Source: Cognatundibacterium aquatile (GTDB lineage Bacteria; Pseudomonadota; Gammaproteobacteria; Burkholderiales; Burkholderiaceae_D). From it: a DNA stretch of 64,000 bases. A program made the position numbers and the translations under genes. This document shows positions 17,532 to 25,591 of the stretch, piece after piece; position 1 is the first letter of the stretch, and each line of letters begins with the position of its first letter. The notes beneath the pieces were generated by a model. The model was given only the letters and a program-made list of their open reading frames with translations, made no database searches and was not told where the DNA came from. The stretch covers positions 434,001-498,000 of the forward strand of contig NZ_JACOFT010000001.1 of NCBI RefSeq assembly GCF_014699135.1, read 5' to 3'.

Positions 17532-18149
17532 TTATTCTGGAAAACGGACGAGTTTTTTACTTTCTTTGGGCGCTTGATATTGTGCGACATTGAGCTGCAT
17601 CGCCAGCAAAGAATAATAGGCGTTGATGCCGGTTAAATCGACGACGCCTTTTTTACCAAAACGCTTTTCGGTGCGCGCGAATGTGGCGTCCGAGACGCGC
17701 TTGTTTTTATGCAGCTCGGTCGAAAAGTCATACACAATTTCTTCATCTGTAGTCATGCCAACAGGGCGAGTGCCGTCGGCGATGGCGTTGGCGATTTCTG
17801 GTTTGATGCCCATTTTGAGCGCGATAGGATAATGCACGTACCATTCAAAATCCTGCGTCCATTCGCGTGCGGTGATTAAAATTGCCAGCTCGCTTAAGGT
17901 ATTGCCTATCGCCGAGTTGTAGCGCAAATAATCGCCCATGGCTCTGGCCTGCGACATGACTTGCGGGCTGTGCATCAAGGGTTCAAACGGGCCAAATACG
18001 GGAACCTTACGCGTCGCCAAAAACTCTTCAGCGGCCTTTTGTTGTTCCGTCGTGTATTGATCGGGTGGTATGGTCGGAAGCCGTTCAGCGGCGTAAGCGG
18101 AAGTCGAAATCAAACCGGCAGCGATACTGGAACAAAGTTTATTTTTCAT
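17532..18149 (-). CDS. Exported carboxymuconolactone decarboxylase (AhpD-like) family protein
   Basis: 205 aa. The signal peptide (SSIAAGLISTSAYA, cleaved before AERLP) is unusual for this mostly cytoplasmic fold. The core has the helical CMD pattern LSELAILITAREWTQDFEWYVHYPIA (in order, about 84-110), where E and H of FEWYVH correspond to the active-site region but the AhpD CxxC pair is missing. So it is not a peroxidase reductase of AhpD type; the reaction is unknown. Strong RBS GAGGAGAC before ATG 18149. It is opposite in strand to the cassette genes around it, which suggests an independent gene. Confidence 0.8.
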   Translation of the reverse strand: MKNKLCSSIAAGLISTSAYAAERLPTIPPDQYTTEQQKAAEEFLATRKVPVFGPFEPLMHSPQVMSQARAMGDYLRYNSAIGNTLSELAILITAREWTQDFEWYVHYPIALKMGIKPEIANAIADGTRPVGMTTDEEIVYDFSTELHKNKRVSDATFARTEKRFGKKGVVDLTGINAYYSLLAMQLNVAQYQAPKESKKLVRFPE

Positions 18150-18371
18150 GGAGTCTCCTCAGGGGTGAACGTAAAATTGGGTCAGATAAACAGGCTCAAG
18201 ATCAGTCAACAAGCAAGCGCTCTGCGCCAGAAATCGGCGGTCGATTTTTACAGCAGATGAACAATGCTGCGGCAACATCCGCTGCGTTTGCAAACGCACT
18301 CGACTGAATGATGAGTTGAAGTCGATGGCTTATTATCCTTCAGCATCAGAATGCTTGCAGGGAGATCGAAA

Positions 18372-18714
18372 ATGCCGATACCACCGCGCGAAATCTATGC
18401 CGGCGCTGGTGATGTTTTCGTTCGCCATCACATTACCGAAACCTTCTTTGGTAAGTGCTGGCTTTGCATAGTGCCGCACGCAAATGCGTAGCGCCATCCA
18501 AACCGCTCGCTCCCGCCATTAAAGCCACCCCATATTTCCGGTAGATGACGCAGACCGGAAAAAAGCAGATCAATTCATCCTCAAGCAGTTACCATTTTTC
18601 AGTGGCGAAGACGTCATACAGGCACTGCAATCGATACCAGATAAGGACTTGCGACGCATTGGAGCTCGTTGCTTATTTTTTATCGATCTGATATTTTGCC
18701 ATTTTGTACTTTAA
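18372..18714 (+). pseudogene. Degenerate coding remnants in the 18150-18764 gap
   Basis: Two open pieces look coding but neither is a full gene. The first (18372-18491) reads REIYAGAGDVFVRHHITETF. The second, open from about 18520 to a stop near 18714, reads ADQFILKQLPFFSGEDVIQA and continues LQSIPDKDLRRIGAR, which has the amino-acid balance of a real protein C-terminus. I cannot name the family. The rest of the gap holds nothing clear. Confidence 0.3.
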
Positions 18715-18764
18715 AACAAGTTAGCGATCTACTGATCAACTCAACCAACCATAGGAAAACTTTC

Positions 18765-19124
18765 ATGCATCCAGTTATTCAGAAAACGCTCGGCGGTCTG
18801 TCTTCACGGTACTATTTTCGCCAGTTTTTCTTTGGCCTAGTTGTGGCCGCTCTTATTTTTACTATGTCAACGCAAGGCGGGCGCTCAATACCAATAGGCG
18901 TGCTACTCCTTACTGTAATCAACACACTCCTTTACCCATATTCTCGCTTTGTCTATGAAAGTATTGTTGGCTTCATCATGGGGGAAAACGTTTTTTTCGT
19001 TAATGCGATATTTATGCTTGTCACGAAATTCATCACAATGGCAATGTGCTGGGTATTCGCCATATTTGTGGCGCCAATTGGTCTTGCTTACCTTTATTAC
19101 TATCACAGCAAAGCTGAGCGCTAA
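18765..19124 (+). CDS. Small hypothetical membrane protein (cassette gene)
   Basis: 119 aa with three to four membrane helices: about 22-42 (FFFGLVVAALIFTMS), 48-66 (PIGVLLLTVINTLLYPY), and 80-112 (NAIFMLVTKFITMAMCWVFA then FVAPIGLAYLYYY). Not recognised. RBS ATAGGA before ATG 18765. Its stop overlaps the start of an attC-like hairpin at 19118, and a GTTAGCG box lies 30 bases upstream, so it has the form of a cassette. Confidence 0.65.
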   Translation: MHPVIQKTLGGLSSRYYFRQFFFGLVVAALIFTMSTQGGRSIPIGVLLLTVINTLLYPYSRFVYESIVGFIMGENVFFVNAIFMLVTKFITMAMCWVFAIFVAPIGLAYLYYYHSKAER

Positions 19125-19188
19125 CCAATCATTCAACACGGACTGGCGCGATAGTGCCGCGCCAGCCGGTTAATTCGAACTTAGGCGC
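19118..19188 (+). other. attC recombination site 2
   Basis: A 71-base imperfect palindrome: GCGCTAAC...CGGACTGGCGCG folds on CGCGCCAGCCGG...TTAGGCGC with a 6-base centre. The right side has GGTTAATTCGAAC-TTAGGC, close to the common attC ending GGCTTAATTCAAGC-GTTAGGC, with the first base of the R' box changed from G to C. That change could impair recombination. Confidence 0.7.
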
Positions 19189-19201
19189 CAAGCATAAATA
19201 T

Positions 19202-19693
19202 ATGAAAATCAACTCAGCACGCGAAAGTATATTTCAACTTAAAAAATCTCTTCCTGAGGTTTTCTCCGCTACTGAAATCATCTACGCTTTTGGCGAAAGC
19301 AGGCCAAACATTGGAGACGACTCGAACGAAGAATTCAGAGGATGTCTTGGAGGAAACGACATTGGCGAGAAAAGCGGACTGTATATTTTCTCATCTGAGA
19401 ATGATGAAATCATATACATTGGAAAAGCCACAAAAGACAATCTTCACGAGAGAGTTTGGGATCATCTAGGGACACCGAAAAGGCTAGAAAACGGCTGGAT
19501 GACATTCCCAAAAACTAAATTTAACTCGCGTGAATCTTTGGAATTAACAACCAGCATCATAAATGGAAATATCAAGTTGCACGTTTTTACGGTTTCCGAT
19601 CCTGATGTTGTTTCTGTTATAGAGGTTTACTTACAAGTCATGCATCTAAAAGAATTTGGTAGACTGCCAGTATTCAACAAGCAAATTGGATAA
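19202..19693 (+). CDS. Stand-alone GIY-YIG nuclease domain protein (cassette gene)
   Basis: 163 aa. The GIY-YIG signature is complete: GLY (59-61), YIGK (72-75), R84 and H88 in LHERVWDH, E141, and N159 near the C-terminus. The first 55 residues are a separate helical part. It starts 14 bases after attC site 2 and is followed 77 bases later by attC site 3, so it is a whole cassette. Such small GIY-YIG proteins have no fixed role; DNA cleavage in defence, repair or mobility are all possible. GC is lower than in core genes here. Confidence 0.75.
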   Translation: MKINSARESIFQLKKSLPEVFSATEIIYAFGESRPNIGDDSNEEFRGCLGGNDIGEKSGLYIFSSENDEIIYIGKATKDNLHERVWDHLGTPKRLENGWMTFPKTKFNSRESLELTTSIINGNIKLHVFTVSDPDVVSVIEVYLQVMHLKEFGRLPVFNKQIG

Positions 19694-19770
19694 CTGTTTT
19701 GATATTGAATGACACCTCGATACTCTGTGTATTTATTGCACTCGTAGTGCTGGTCAAAACTCTATGGTTC

Positions 19771-19849
19771 GCGCCTAACAAGCGCTTCAAATCGTTCTCT
19801 TCGCTCTCTGGGGCTGCGTACCGCAGCCCCTACCTAAACGTTAGAGCGC
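19771..19849 (+). other. attC recombination site 3
   Basis: The clearest attC in the window. R'' box GCCTAAC (19773-19779) and R' box GTTAGAG (19840-19846) lie in larger arms GCGCCTAAC / GTTAGAGCGC. The centre is a perfect GGGGCTGCG-TAC-CGCAGCCCC hairpin. A start codon follows immediately at 19851, the normal distance for a cassette gene. Confidence 0.8.
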
Positions 19850-19850
19850 A

Positions 19851-20002
19851 ATGACCACGATGCTGCCTAAAGATATCAAAGACATTGGCCTGATAACAAG
19901 AAATTAATCAATAGTTCTGGCGCATCGAATAAGCCTGCAGTCGACTATCCGGCATCTGATGTGGAATCTAATGTGTTCTGTGCCGACATAAAATCTGCGT
20001 GA
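19851..20002 (+). pseudogene. Frameshifted cassette gene
   Basis: ATG 19851 opens MTTMLPKDIKDIGLITRN and stops at 19907. Another frame, from about 19889 to a stop at 20002, reads PDNKKLINSSGASNKPAVDY then PASDVESNV, matching the fragment at 14737. One base gained or lost near 19885 would join the two frames, so this looks like a recently broken gene between attC sites 3 and 4. The remaining gap 20087-20596 shows only a GGTGGTGG-rich low-complexity stretch near 20310-20340. Confidence 0.5.
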
Positions 20003-20017
20003 TCATCGTGTCATTCG

Positions 20018-20086
20018 CTGGTTATACAAAATCAGGCAGGCGGAGATGTTGCCGGAAGCTTCGTTGATCCGCCTTCAGCGTTAGAC
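20018..20086 (+). other. attC recombination site 4, degenerate
   Basis: A good R' box GTTAGAC (20080-20086) follows a stem GGCGGA (20039-20044) / TCCGCC (20068-20073), with CAGGCA paired to TTCAG outside it. The left R'' box is not recognisable (GGTTATAC in its place). It would close the frameshifted cassette and marks the last sign of the array before ccoG. Confidence 0.45.
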
Positions 20087-20596
20087 CGAACCAGTTGGCT
20101 AAGTGTCGCGCATCTTTGAATTGTGACGCTGCCAATGGCATCCGCTCACCAAACGCTTACTCTTGACATCTCTGTTTCCTGCCGCTTTTCACTTCACTAT
20201 TTCTCTGATCTGCTCCGCTGAATTTCCATCTGATATGGTTTTTCATCCGTTTCTGCCACTGTTTTTTGCTTCTGCTCCGTAGCACACTGGCACCGTCAAT
20301 ACCAGTGGTGATGGTTCATGGTGGTGGATGCGGTGGTGGGTGTTCTGCATCGGTTTTATCTGAACTGTCTCTTTTTATATCCACAGGATAGACGCAAAAC
20401 CGCCACGGTGGCGTGATGGCTCTCGGTGATACTGCTTTTGCAGATGTGCATTGCTTGTATCGCTGGCGCTGATGGTGATGTTCTGTAAATCCATGTGAGG
20501 CCATGCCTTGCCGGAACAAGTTTGCGTTATTCCTTATCCGTTGTCGTGTGCACTATGCGGTGGCGGGGATTAATTTCTGTTTTTCTATTGAGTGAA

Positions 20597-22000
20597 ATGA
20601 TGAGTCAGGCAGACGCACGCGTATCCGTAGTGAGTATTTACAGGAAGTTTGATGACATTTATGTCAGGCAGTCGAAGGGGCGGTATACCAACTGGCGCTG
20701 GTTTTTTGTCTGGCTCACGCAATGCGTGTTTTATTGTTCGCCCTGGATGAGCTGGAATGGGCGGCAGGCGGTGTTGTTTGATCTTGCTGCGCGTAAGTTT
20801 TATTTATTTGGTCTGGTGTTGTTTCCGCAGGATTTCATTTTTCTGGCGGTGCTGCTGATCATCTGCGCTTATTCCTTATTTCTGTTCACGGCGGTGACGG
20901 GGCGGGTCTGGTGTGGTTTTTCTTGTCCGCAAACGGTGTACACCGAGATTTTCATGTGGATAGAAAATAAGATCGAGGGGCCGCGCAGTGCGCGTATGCG
21001 GCTGGCGAAGCAGTCGATGAATCTGGAAAAATTCACTAAAAAATTCAGCAAGCATACGGTGTGGGGATTGGTCGGTATCTGGACCGGGTTTACCTTCGTC
21101 GGTTATTTCATTCCTGTGCATTTGCTGGGTAGCGAAGTGCTGAGTTTTTCTTTGGGGCGGTGGGAAGCATTCTGGATCTTGTTTTACGGTTTCGCGACTT
21201 ACGGCAATGCGGGTTTCATGCGTGAGCAGATGTGCCGTTACCTGTGTCCGTATGCGCGCTTTCAGGGTTCGATGTTTGATAAAGACACGCTGGTTGTCAG
21301 TTACGACAAAGCGCGCGGCGAGCCAAGGAATGTGTTGAATAAATCTGATCCTGCGATGATCGCGAAAGGCGGTTGTATCGATTGCTCTATGTGCGTGCAG
21401 GTATGCCCGACGGGTATCGATATCCGCAATGGCTTGCAGCATGATTGCATCGGTTGCGCGGCCTGCGTCGATGCCTGCGATAGTGTGATGGATAAGATAG
21501 GCTCACCCCGAGGCTTGATTCGTTTCACAACAGAAAATGCAGTGCAGAACGGGCTGACAACGAAGCAGATCATGCGCAATATCCTGCGTCCACGGGTGCT
21601 TATTTATAGTCTGATTCTGATGTCGATGGTAGGCGCATTTGCTTATACACTGACGACGCATGTGCCGTTAAAAATGAATGTGATTCGCGATCGCGGTAAT
21701 ATGGGGCGGATAGTGAATGATGGCGCGGTAGAAAATGTGTACCGCCTGCATATCATGAATTCGGATGAGCAGGCGCATCGTTATCAGATCCGTGTCAGCG
21801 GTATTCCGAATATCATGCTGGAAACGGCCAATGAAGTGACGCTGAGTCCGACAGAATCCAGAATCGTACCGGTGACGGTGCGGGTGCCGGGCGGTGACGG
21901 TGTGCAAGGTGCCAATCCTATTCATATCGAATTACAGGCGCTGGATAATGAGCAGGTGAAAATTTCTGAAAAAGCGACGTTCTTCGTTCCACGCCAGTAG
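20597..22000 (+). CDS. ccoG: Cytochrome c oxidase accessory protein CcoG (FixG/RdxA)
   Basis: 467-aa integral membrane iron-sulfur protein. It has several membrane helices in the first 240 residues, the Cys motifs GRVWCGFSCPQTVYTE and CRYLCPYARFQG, two 4Fe-4S ferredoxin motifs (CIDCSMCVQVCPTGID; CIGCAACVDACD) and a C-terminal periplasmic Ig-like domain. CcoG reduces Cu(II) for copper insertion into cbb3-type oxidases. It is normally next to ccoNOQP or ccoIS, none of which are here, and it lies at the edge of the cassette region. The frame opens at 20495 but MMSQADARVS at 20597 suits the family; the RBS is weak. Confidence 0.9.
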   Translation: MMSQADARVSVVSIYRKFDDIYVRQSKGRYTNWRWFFVWLTQCVFYCSPWMSWNGRQAVLFDLAARKFYLFGLVLFPQDFIFLAVLLIICAYSLFLFTAVTGRVWCGFSCPQTVYTEIFMWIENKIEGPRSARMRLAKQSMNLEKFTKKFSKHTVWGLVGIWTGFTFVGYFIPVHLLGSEVLSFSLGRWEAFWILFYGFATYGNAGFMREQMCRYLCPYARFQGSMFDKDTLVVSYDKARGEPRNVLNKSDPAMIAKGGCIDCSMCVQVCPTGIDIRNGLQHDCIGCAACVDACDSVMDKIGSPRGLIRFTTENAVQNGLTTKQIMRNILRPRVLIYSLILMSMVGAFAYTLTTHVPLKMNVIRDRGNMGRIVNDGAVENVYRLHIMNSDEQAHRYQIRVSGIPNIMLETANEVTLSPTESRIVPVTVRVPGGDGVQGANPIHIELQALDNEQVKISEKATFFVPRQ

Positions 22001-22129
22001 TCTGCTTAGTGTGCTTAGTGTGTGTATTGCGGCGATGTGCTGATAAACCTACGCAATAATGCGCTGGTCAGCACCGCTGCAATTCAGGTATAACTGTGTT
22101 GAAAAGATGGCTGCGCAGATAGAAAAAAT

Positions 22130-23545
22130 ATGAAATTGTATGAGACCCTGGCGGAAGATATCGCCCAATCCATCCGCACCGGAGTCATGAAACTCGGGGA
22201 CAAATTGCCATCGGTGCGCGAGACCAGTATCAGTCGCAGCGTCAGCCCGTCTACTGTTTTTGAAGCCTATTATTTGCTGGAAGCGCGTGGTCTGATACGG
22301 GCCAAAGAGCGCAGCGGCTATTACGTGATTGCGGGCGCAAAAAAGCTGCCGCCGGAACCAGAGCGTGTTTCCAACCCGGCCAGCAGTTCGACCGAAGTGG
22401 ATGTCAGTCGGCTGGTATTTGATATTCTTGAAGCGTCAAAAATGCGCGATGTTGCGCCTTTCGGTTCGGCGTTTCCTAGCCCCTTATTGTTTCCGTTTGA
22501 TAAGCTCGCCAGTTCAATGAATGCCAGCATGCGGGTGATGGATCCGTGGAGCACGGTCGATGATCTGACGCCCGGCAGCATTCATCTGCGGCGACAGATT
22601 GCCTTGCGTTATCTGGTCAGCGGTATGCATGTGCATACCGACGACATCATCATCACCAGCGGCGCGCTGGATGCGCTGAATTTGTGTCTGCTGGCGGTAA
22701 CCAGACCGGGCGATGCGGTGATTATTGAGTCCCCCAGTTTTTACGGTGCCTTGCAGGCACTCGAACGTCTGGGCTTGAGAGCAATTGAAGTGCCGACGCA
22801 TCCGCGTGAAGGCGTTGATCTGAATGCGCTGGCGAATGCGATAGAACAGCATCAGCCGAAAGCGTGCTGGCTGATGACGAATTTCCAGAATCCTCTTGGC
22901 AGCCAGATGTCGGATGAAAAAAAGCGCGCGCTGGTGGAACTGATCACCCGCTACGAATTGCCGCTGATTGAAGACGATGTGTATGCCGAGTTGTATTTCG
23001 GCGAGCGCCGCCCGTTGCCGGCAAAAGCCTTTGATAGCAAAGGGCTGGTCATGCATTGTTCGTCGTTTTCCAAATCGCTGGCACCGGGCTTTCGTGTCGG
23101 TTGGGCGATGCCGGGGCGGTTTACCAGCGCGGTTGCCAGACATAAACTGACCACGACCTTATCGGCCTCTGTTCCTGCACAAGAGGCGCTGGCGGATTAT
23201 CTGGCGAAGGGGCAGTTTGATCGTCATTTGCGGCAGTTGCGGCATGTTTTATCGGTGCAGCAAAGCGCGGTGATTGAGGCGATAGCCCGTTATTTTCCGG
23301 CAGAGACAAAAGCGACGCGGCCGGGTGGCGGCTATTTTTCATGGGTAGAATTGCCCGCGCATGTGGATGCCTTAGAGGTACATCGGCGGGCATTATCATT
23401 GGGCATCAGTGTCGCGCCGGGACCGATGTTTTCAGCGCAACGGCATTTCAAAAACTGTCTGCGTATCAATTATGGACATCGCTTTGATGCACGTATGGAT
23501 GCGGCCTTGCAGACACTGGGGAAATTGGTGATCAGCCTGATGTGA
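22130..23545 (+). CDS. MocR-type GntR regulator with aminotransferase domain
   Basis: 471 aa. N-terminal GntR winged HTH (about 1-70: LYETLAEDIAQSIRTGVMKL, GDKLPSVRE) fused to a class I aminotransferase fold (about 110-465). The PLP lysine sits in SSFSKSLAPGFRVGW (about 309), and the Asp that contacts the pyridine is in IEDDVYAELYF. MocR proteins use PLP as a ligand in regulation of B6, taurine, GABA and other pathways. No neighbouring target is evident. It starts 130 bases after ccoG. Confidence 0.88.
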   Translation: MKLYETLAEDIAQSIRTGVMKLGDKLPSVRETSISRSVSPSTVFEAYYLLEARGLIRAKERSGYYVIAGAKKLPPEPERVSNPASSSTEVDVSRLVFDILEASKMRDVAPFGSAFPSPLLFPFDKLASSMNASMRVMDPWSTVDDLTPGSIHLRRQIALRYLVSGMHVHTDDIIITSGALDALNLCLLAVTRPGDAVIIESPSFYGALQALERLGLRAIEVPTHPREGVDLNALANAIEQHQPKACWLMTNFQNPLGSQMSDEKKRALVELITRYELPLIEDDVYAELYFGERRPLPAKAFDSKGLVMHCSSFSKSLAPGFRVGWAMPGRFTSAVARHKLTTTLSASVPAQEALADYLAKGQFDRHLRQLRHVLSVQQSAVIEAIARYFPAETKATRPGGGYFSWVELPAHVDALEVHRRALSLGISVAPGPMFSAQRHFKNCLRINYGHRFDARMDAALQTLGKLVISLM

Positions 23546-23735
23546 TGGTCGAGGCCGGTGCGGTGATGAATGGCGAACGCAAGATCAGGGAAAATTCGAC
23601 GCAAATTTCGCACAAGATAAGCGAACGTTAGCGCTCAAACTTCAATAGAATACAGTGGCTGTATTTTCTGGTTATGCGAGTAAAGGCTCATCGGATAACC
23701 GCCTGATCAATCATCATCACACTTAATTTTCTTCC

Positions 23736-24380
23736 ATGAAGCTGTATACCTATTTCCGTAGCTCGGCTGCTTATCGTGTCCGCATTGCGCTGAATCTGAA
23801 ACAACTGCCGTATGACGCCGTGGCTGTGCATTTGCTGCGCGATGGTGGTCAACAGAAACAGGCAAATTACAAACAGAAAAGCCCGCTAGGCATCGTCCCT
23901 GCGCTGGAGACCGAACACGCTGTGCTCACGCAGTCGCTGGCGATCATCGAATGGTTAGATGAAACTTATCCGCAAGTCGCTTTGTTGCCCGACGATGCCG
24001 ACGGACGCGCCCGCGTCAGAGCGATTGCGCAGACCATCGCCTGTGATATCCACCCTCTGAATAATTTGCGGGTGCTCGCTTATCTGACAAAAAATATCGG
24101 CATCACAGAAGAGCAGAAAAATGACTGGTACCGGCATTGGGTGAATGAAGGGCTGGCAGCGGTCGAGCAATTGCTCGCCAACGACCCGCGCACCGGCATT
24201 TTCTGCCATGGCGATACGCCGGGACTGGCGGATTGCTGCCTGATCCCGCAAGTATTCAATGCCCGCCGTTTCCAATGCCCGCTGGACGACTTACCCGTGA
24301 TCAGCCGCATCGTTGCTGCGTGTGAATCGCTGCCAGCATTTCAACTGGCGGCACCAGCACAGCAATTTGATGCGGAATAG
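23736..24380 (+). CDS. maiA: Maleylacetoacetate isomerase (zeta-class GST)
   Basis: 214-aa cytoplasmic zeta-class glutathione transferase. The motif SSAAYRVRIALNLK replaces the eukaryotic SSCSWRVRIAL, as in many bacterial enzymes, followed by SPLGIVPAL and LTQSLAIIEWLDE. It isomerises maleylacetoacetate to fumarylacetoacetate in tyrosine/phenylalanine breakdown. The steps before and after it, hmgA and fahA, are encoded 31 kb away at 54.6-57.3 kb. It stands alone here. Confidence 0.9.
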   Translation: MKLYTYFRSSAAYRVRIALNLKQLPYDAVAVHLLRDGGQQKQANYKQKSPLGIVPALETEHAVLTQSLAIIEWLDETYPQVALLPDDADGRARVRAIAQTIACDIHPLNNLRVLAYLTKNIGITEEQKNDWYRHWVNEGLAAVEQLLANDPRTGIFCHGDTPGLADCCLIPQVFNARRFQCPLDDLPVISRIVAACESLPAFQLAAPAQQFDAE

Positions 24381-24445
24381 TTGGCAGGTCCTCGCTCGGG
24401 GCTAGAAAAGGCGCTGGCTGGCAACGCTTGCAGCGCTTTATGGTA

Positions 24446-24473
24446 ATATATGAATTGTTTATGTTTCATATAT
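24446..24473. promoter_or_regulatory. Perfect palindrome upstream of ParD-like gene
   Basis: ATATATGAA and TTCATATAT, 9-bp perfect inverted arms with a 10-base spacer, end 10 bases before the ParD-like start codon. Ribbon-helix-helix proteins usually bind such palindromes in their own promoter, so this is a likely autoregulatory operator. Confidence 0.55.
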
Positions 24474-24483
24474 AAGAAAAGCC

Positions 24484-24744
24484 ATGGGCATCGTAAAAAT
24501 TTCCGAACAAATGCATGAGAATCTGCGTGTTGCCAGCAATGCGCTCTCTCGTTCTATCAACGCGCAGGCTGAACACTGGATGCGTATCGGCATGTTGGCC
24601 GAAATCTACCCTGATCTGGATCACCGCGATATCTGTCAGTTGCTGATTCGTGCCGAACAGGCCGGTGGCTTCGATCTGGCGACTTTATCGTCTATCCGTA
24701 CCGCCGGGCCGGGCACTGGCGTCGTGGCCGGAGGTGTGCAATGA
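24484..24744 (+). CDS. ParD-like antitoxin-type protein
   Basis: 86 aa of the ParD-like family (PF11903-type): an N-terminal ribbon-helix-helix-like segment (GIVKISEQMHENLRVASNAL) followed by AEHWMRIGMLAE, then a Gly-rich tail. ParD antitoxins pair with ParE toxins, but no ParE is present; instead its stop overlaps the start of a methionine aminopeptidase gene (ATGA). DNA binding and autoregulation at the palindrome just upstream are likely. A role in controlling the aminopeptidase is inference. Confidence 0.75.
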   Translation: MGIVKISEQMHENLRVASNALSRSINAQAEHWMRIGMLAEIYPDLDHRDICQLLIRAEQAGGFDLATLSSIRTAGPGTGVVAGGVQ

Positions 24745-25538
24745 GAGGCGCTAAAGTCAAAATTCATACGCCGGACGAAATCGCCATGTCACGCGCCGCC
24801 GGCAAACTGGCGGCAGCGGTACTCGATATGATCACACCGCATGTCAAACCGGGCGTCAGTACCGAAGAATTGGATAAGCTGTGCCATGATTACATCGTGG
24901 ATGAACTCAAGGCGATTCCTGCCAATATCGGCTATCACGGTTTCCCAAAAACGATTTGCGCTTCGGTGAATCACGTGGTTTGTCATGGTATTCCGTCATC
25001 GACAAAAATTCTGAAAAAAGGCGATATCGTTAACATTGACGTTGCCGTCATCAAAGACGGCTGGTTTGGTGATACCAGCCGCATGTATTTTGCCGGAGAG
25101 CCCAGCCCACAGGCACGCCGACTGGTGAATACGACCTATGAGGCAATGCGGGCGGGCATCATGCAGGTGCGCCCAGGTGCGACACTGGGCGATGTCGGCC
25201 ATGCGATCCAGACCATTGCGCATCGCGATCGTTTCAACGTGGTACGTGAGTACTGCGGCCACGGTATCGGCAAAATTTATCATGATGAGCCGCAGGTGCT
25301 GCATTACGGCAAACGTGGTGAAGGTTTGCGCCTCGAAGAAGGCATGATTTTCACGATAGAACCGATGATCAATGCCGGAAAACGCGGCGTCAAAGAATTG
25401 CAGGATGGCTGGACTGTCGTGACGCAGGATCATTCTTTATCGGCACAATGGGAGCACATGGTGGTGGTGACAGCCAACGGTTTTGAAGTGCTGACACCAT
25501 GGCCAGACGGCACTGGTACATATCCTGCAATTGCCTGA
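24741..25538 (+). CDS. map: Methionine aminopeptidase type I
   Basis: 265-aa cytosolic metalloprotease removing the initiator methionine. The pita-bread fold residues are present: H82 in VCHGIP, metal ligands D100 (NIDVAV) and D111 (GDTSRMYF), His in GHGIGKIYHDEP, Glu in TIEPMINAG and Glu in AQWEHMVVV. Translation is probably coupled to the ParD-like gene through the ATGA overlap. Housekeeping map is usually near rpsB/tsf; with none of those here this is probably an additional copy. Confidence 0.92.
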   Translation: MRGAKVKIHTPDEIAMSRAAGKLAAAVLDMITPHVKPGVSTEELDKLCHDYIVDELKAIPANIGYHGFPKTICASVNHVVCHGIPSSTKILKKGDIVNIDVAVIKDGWFGDTSRMYFAGEPSPQARRLVNTTYEAMRAGIMQVRPGATLGDVGHAIQTIAHRDRFNVVREYCGHGIGKIYHDEPQVLHYGKRGEGLRLEEGMIFTIEPMINAGKRGVKELQDGWTVVTQDHSLSAQWEHMVVVTANGFEVLTPWPDGTGTYPAIA

Positions 25539-25591
25539 GTTATTTAGTCAGCCCTTTCCTGATGATAGAAAGTGGCTGACTGCAACGCCAT

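Noticed and set aside
14000-20090. Complete integron with integrase and attI
   Set aside because: No tyrosine recombinase gene is present on either strand in the window; the GTTAGG box in leader B is only suggestive of attI.
24484-25538. Classical ParDE toxin-antitoxin module
   Set aside because: The partner is an intact methionine aminopeptidase with all metal ligands, not a ParE-fold toxin.
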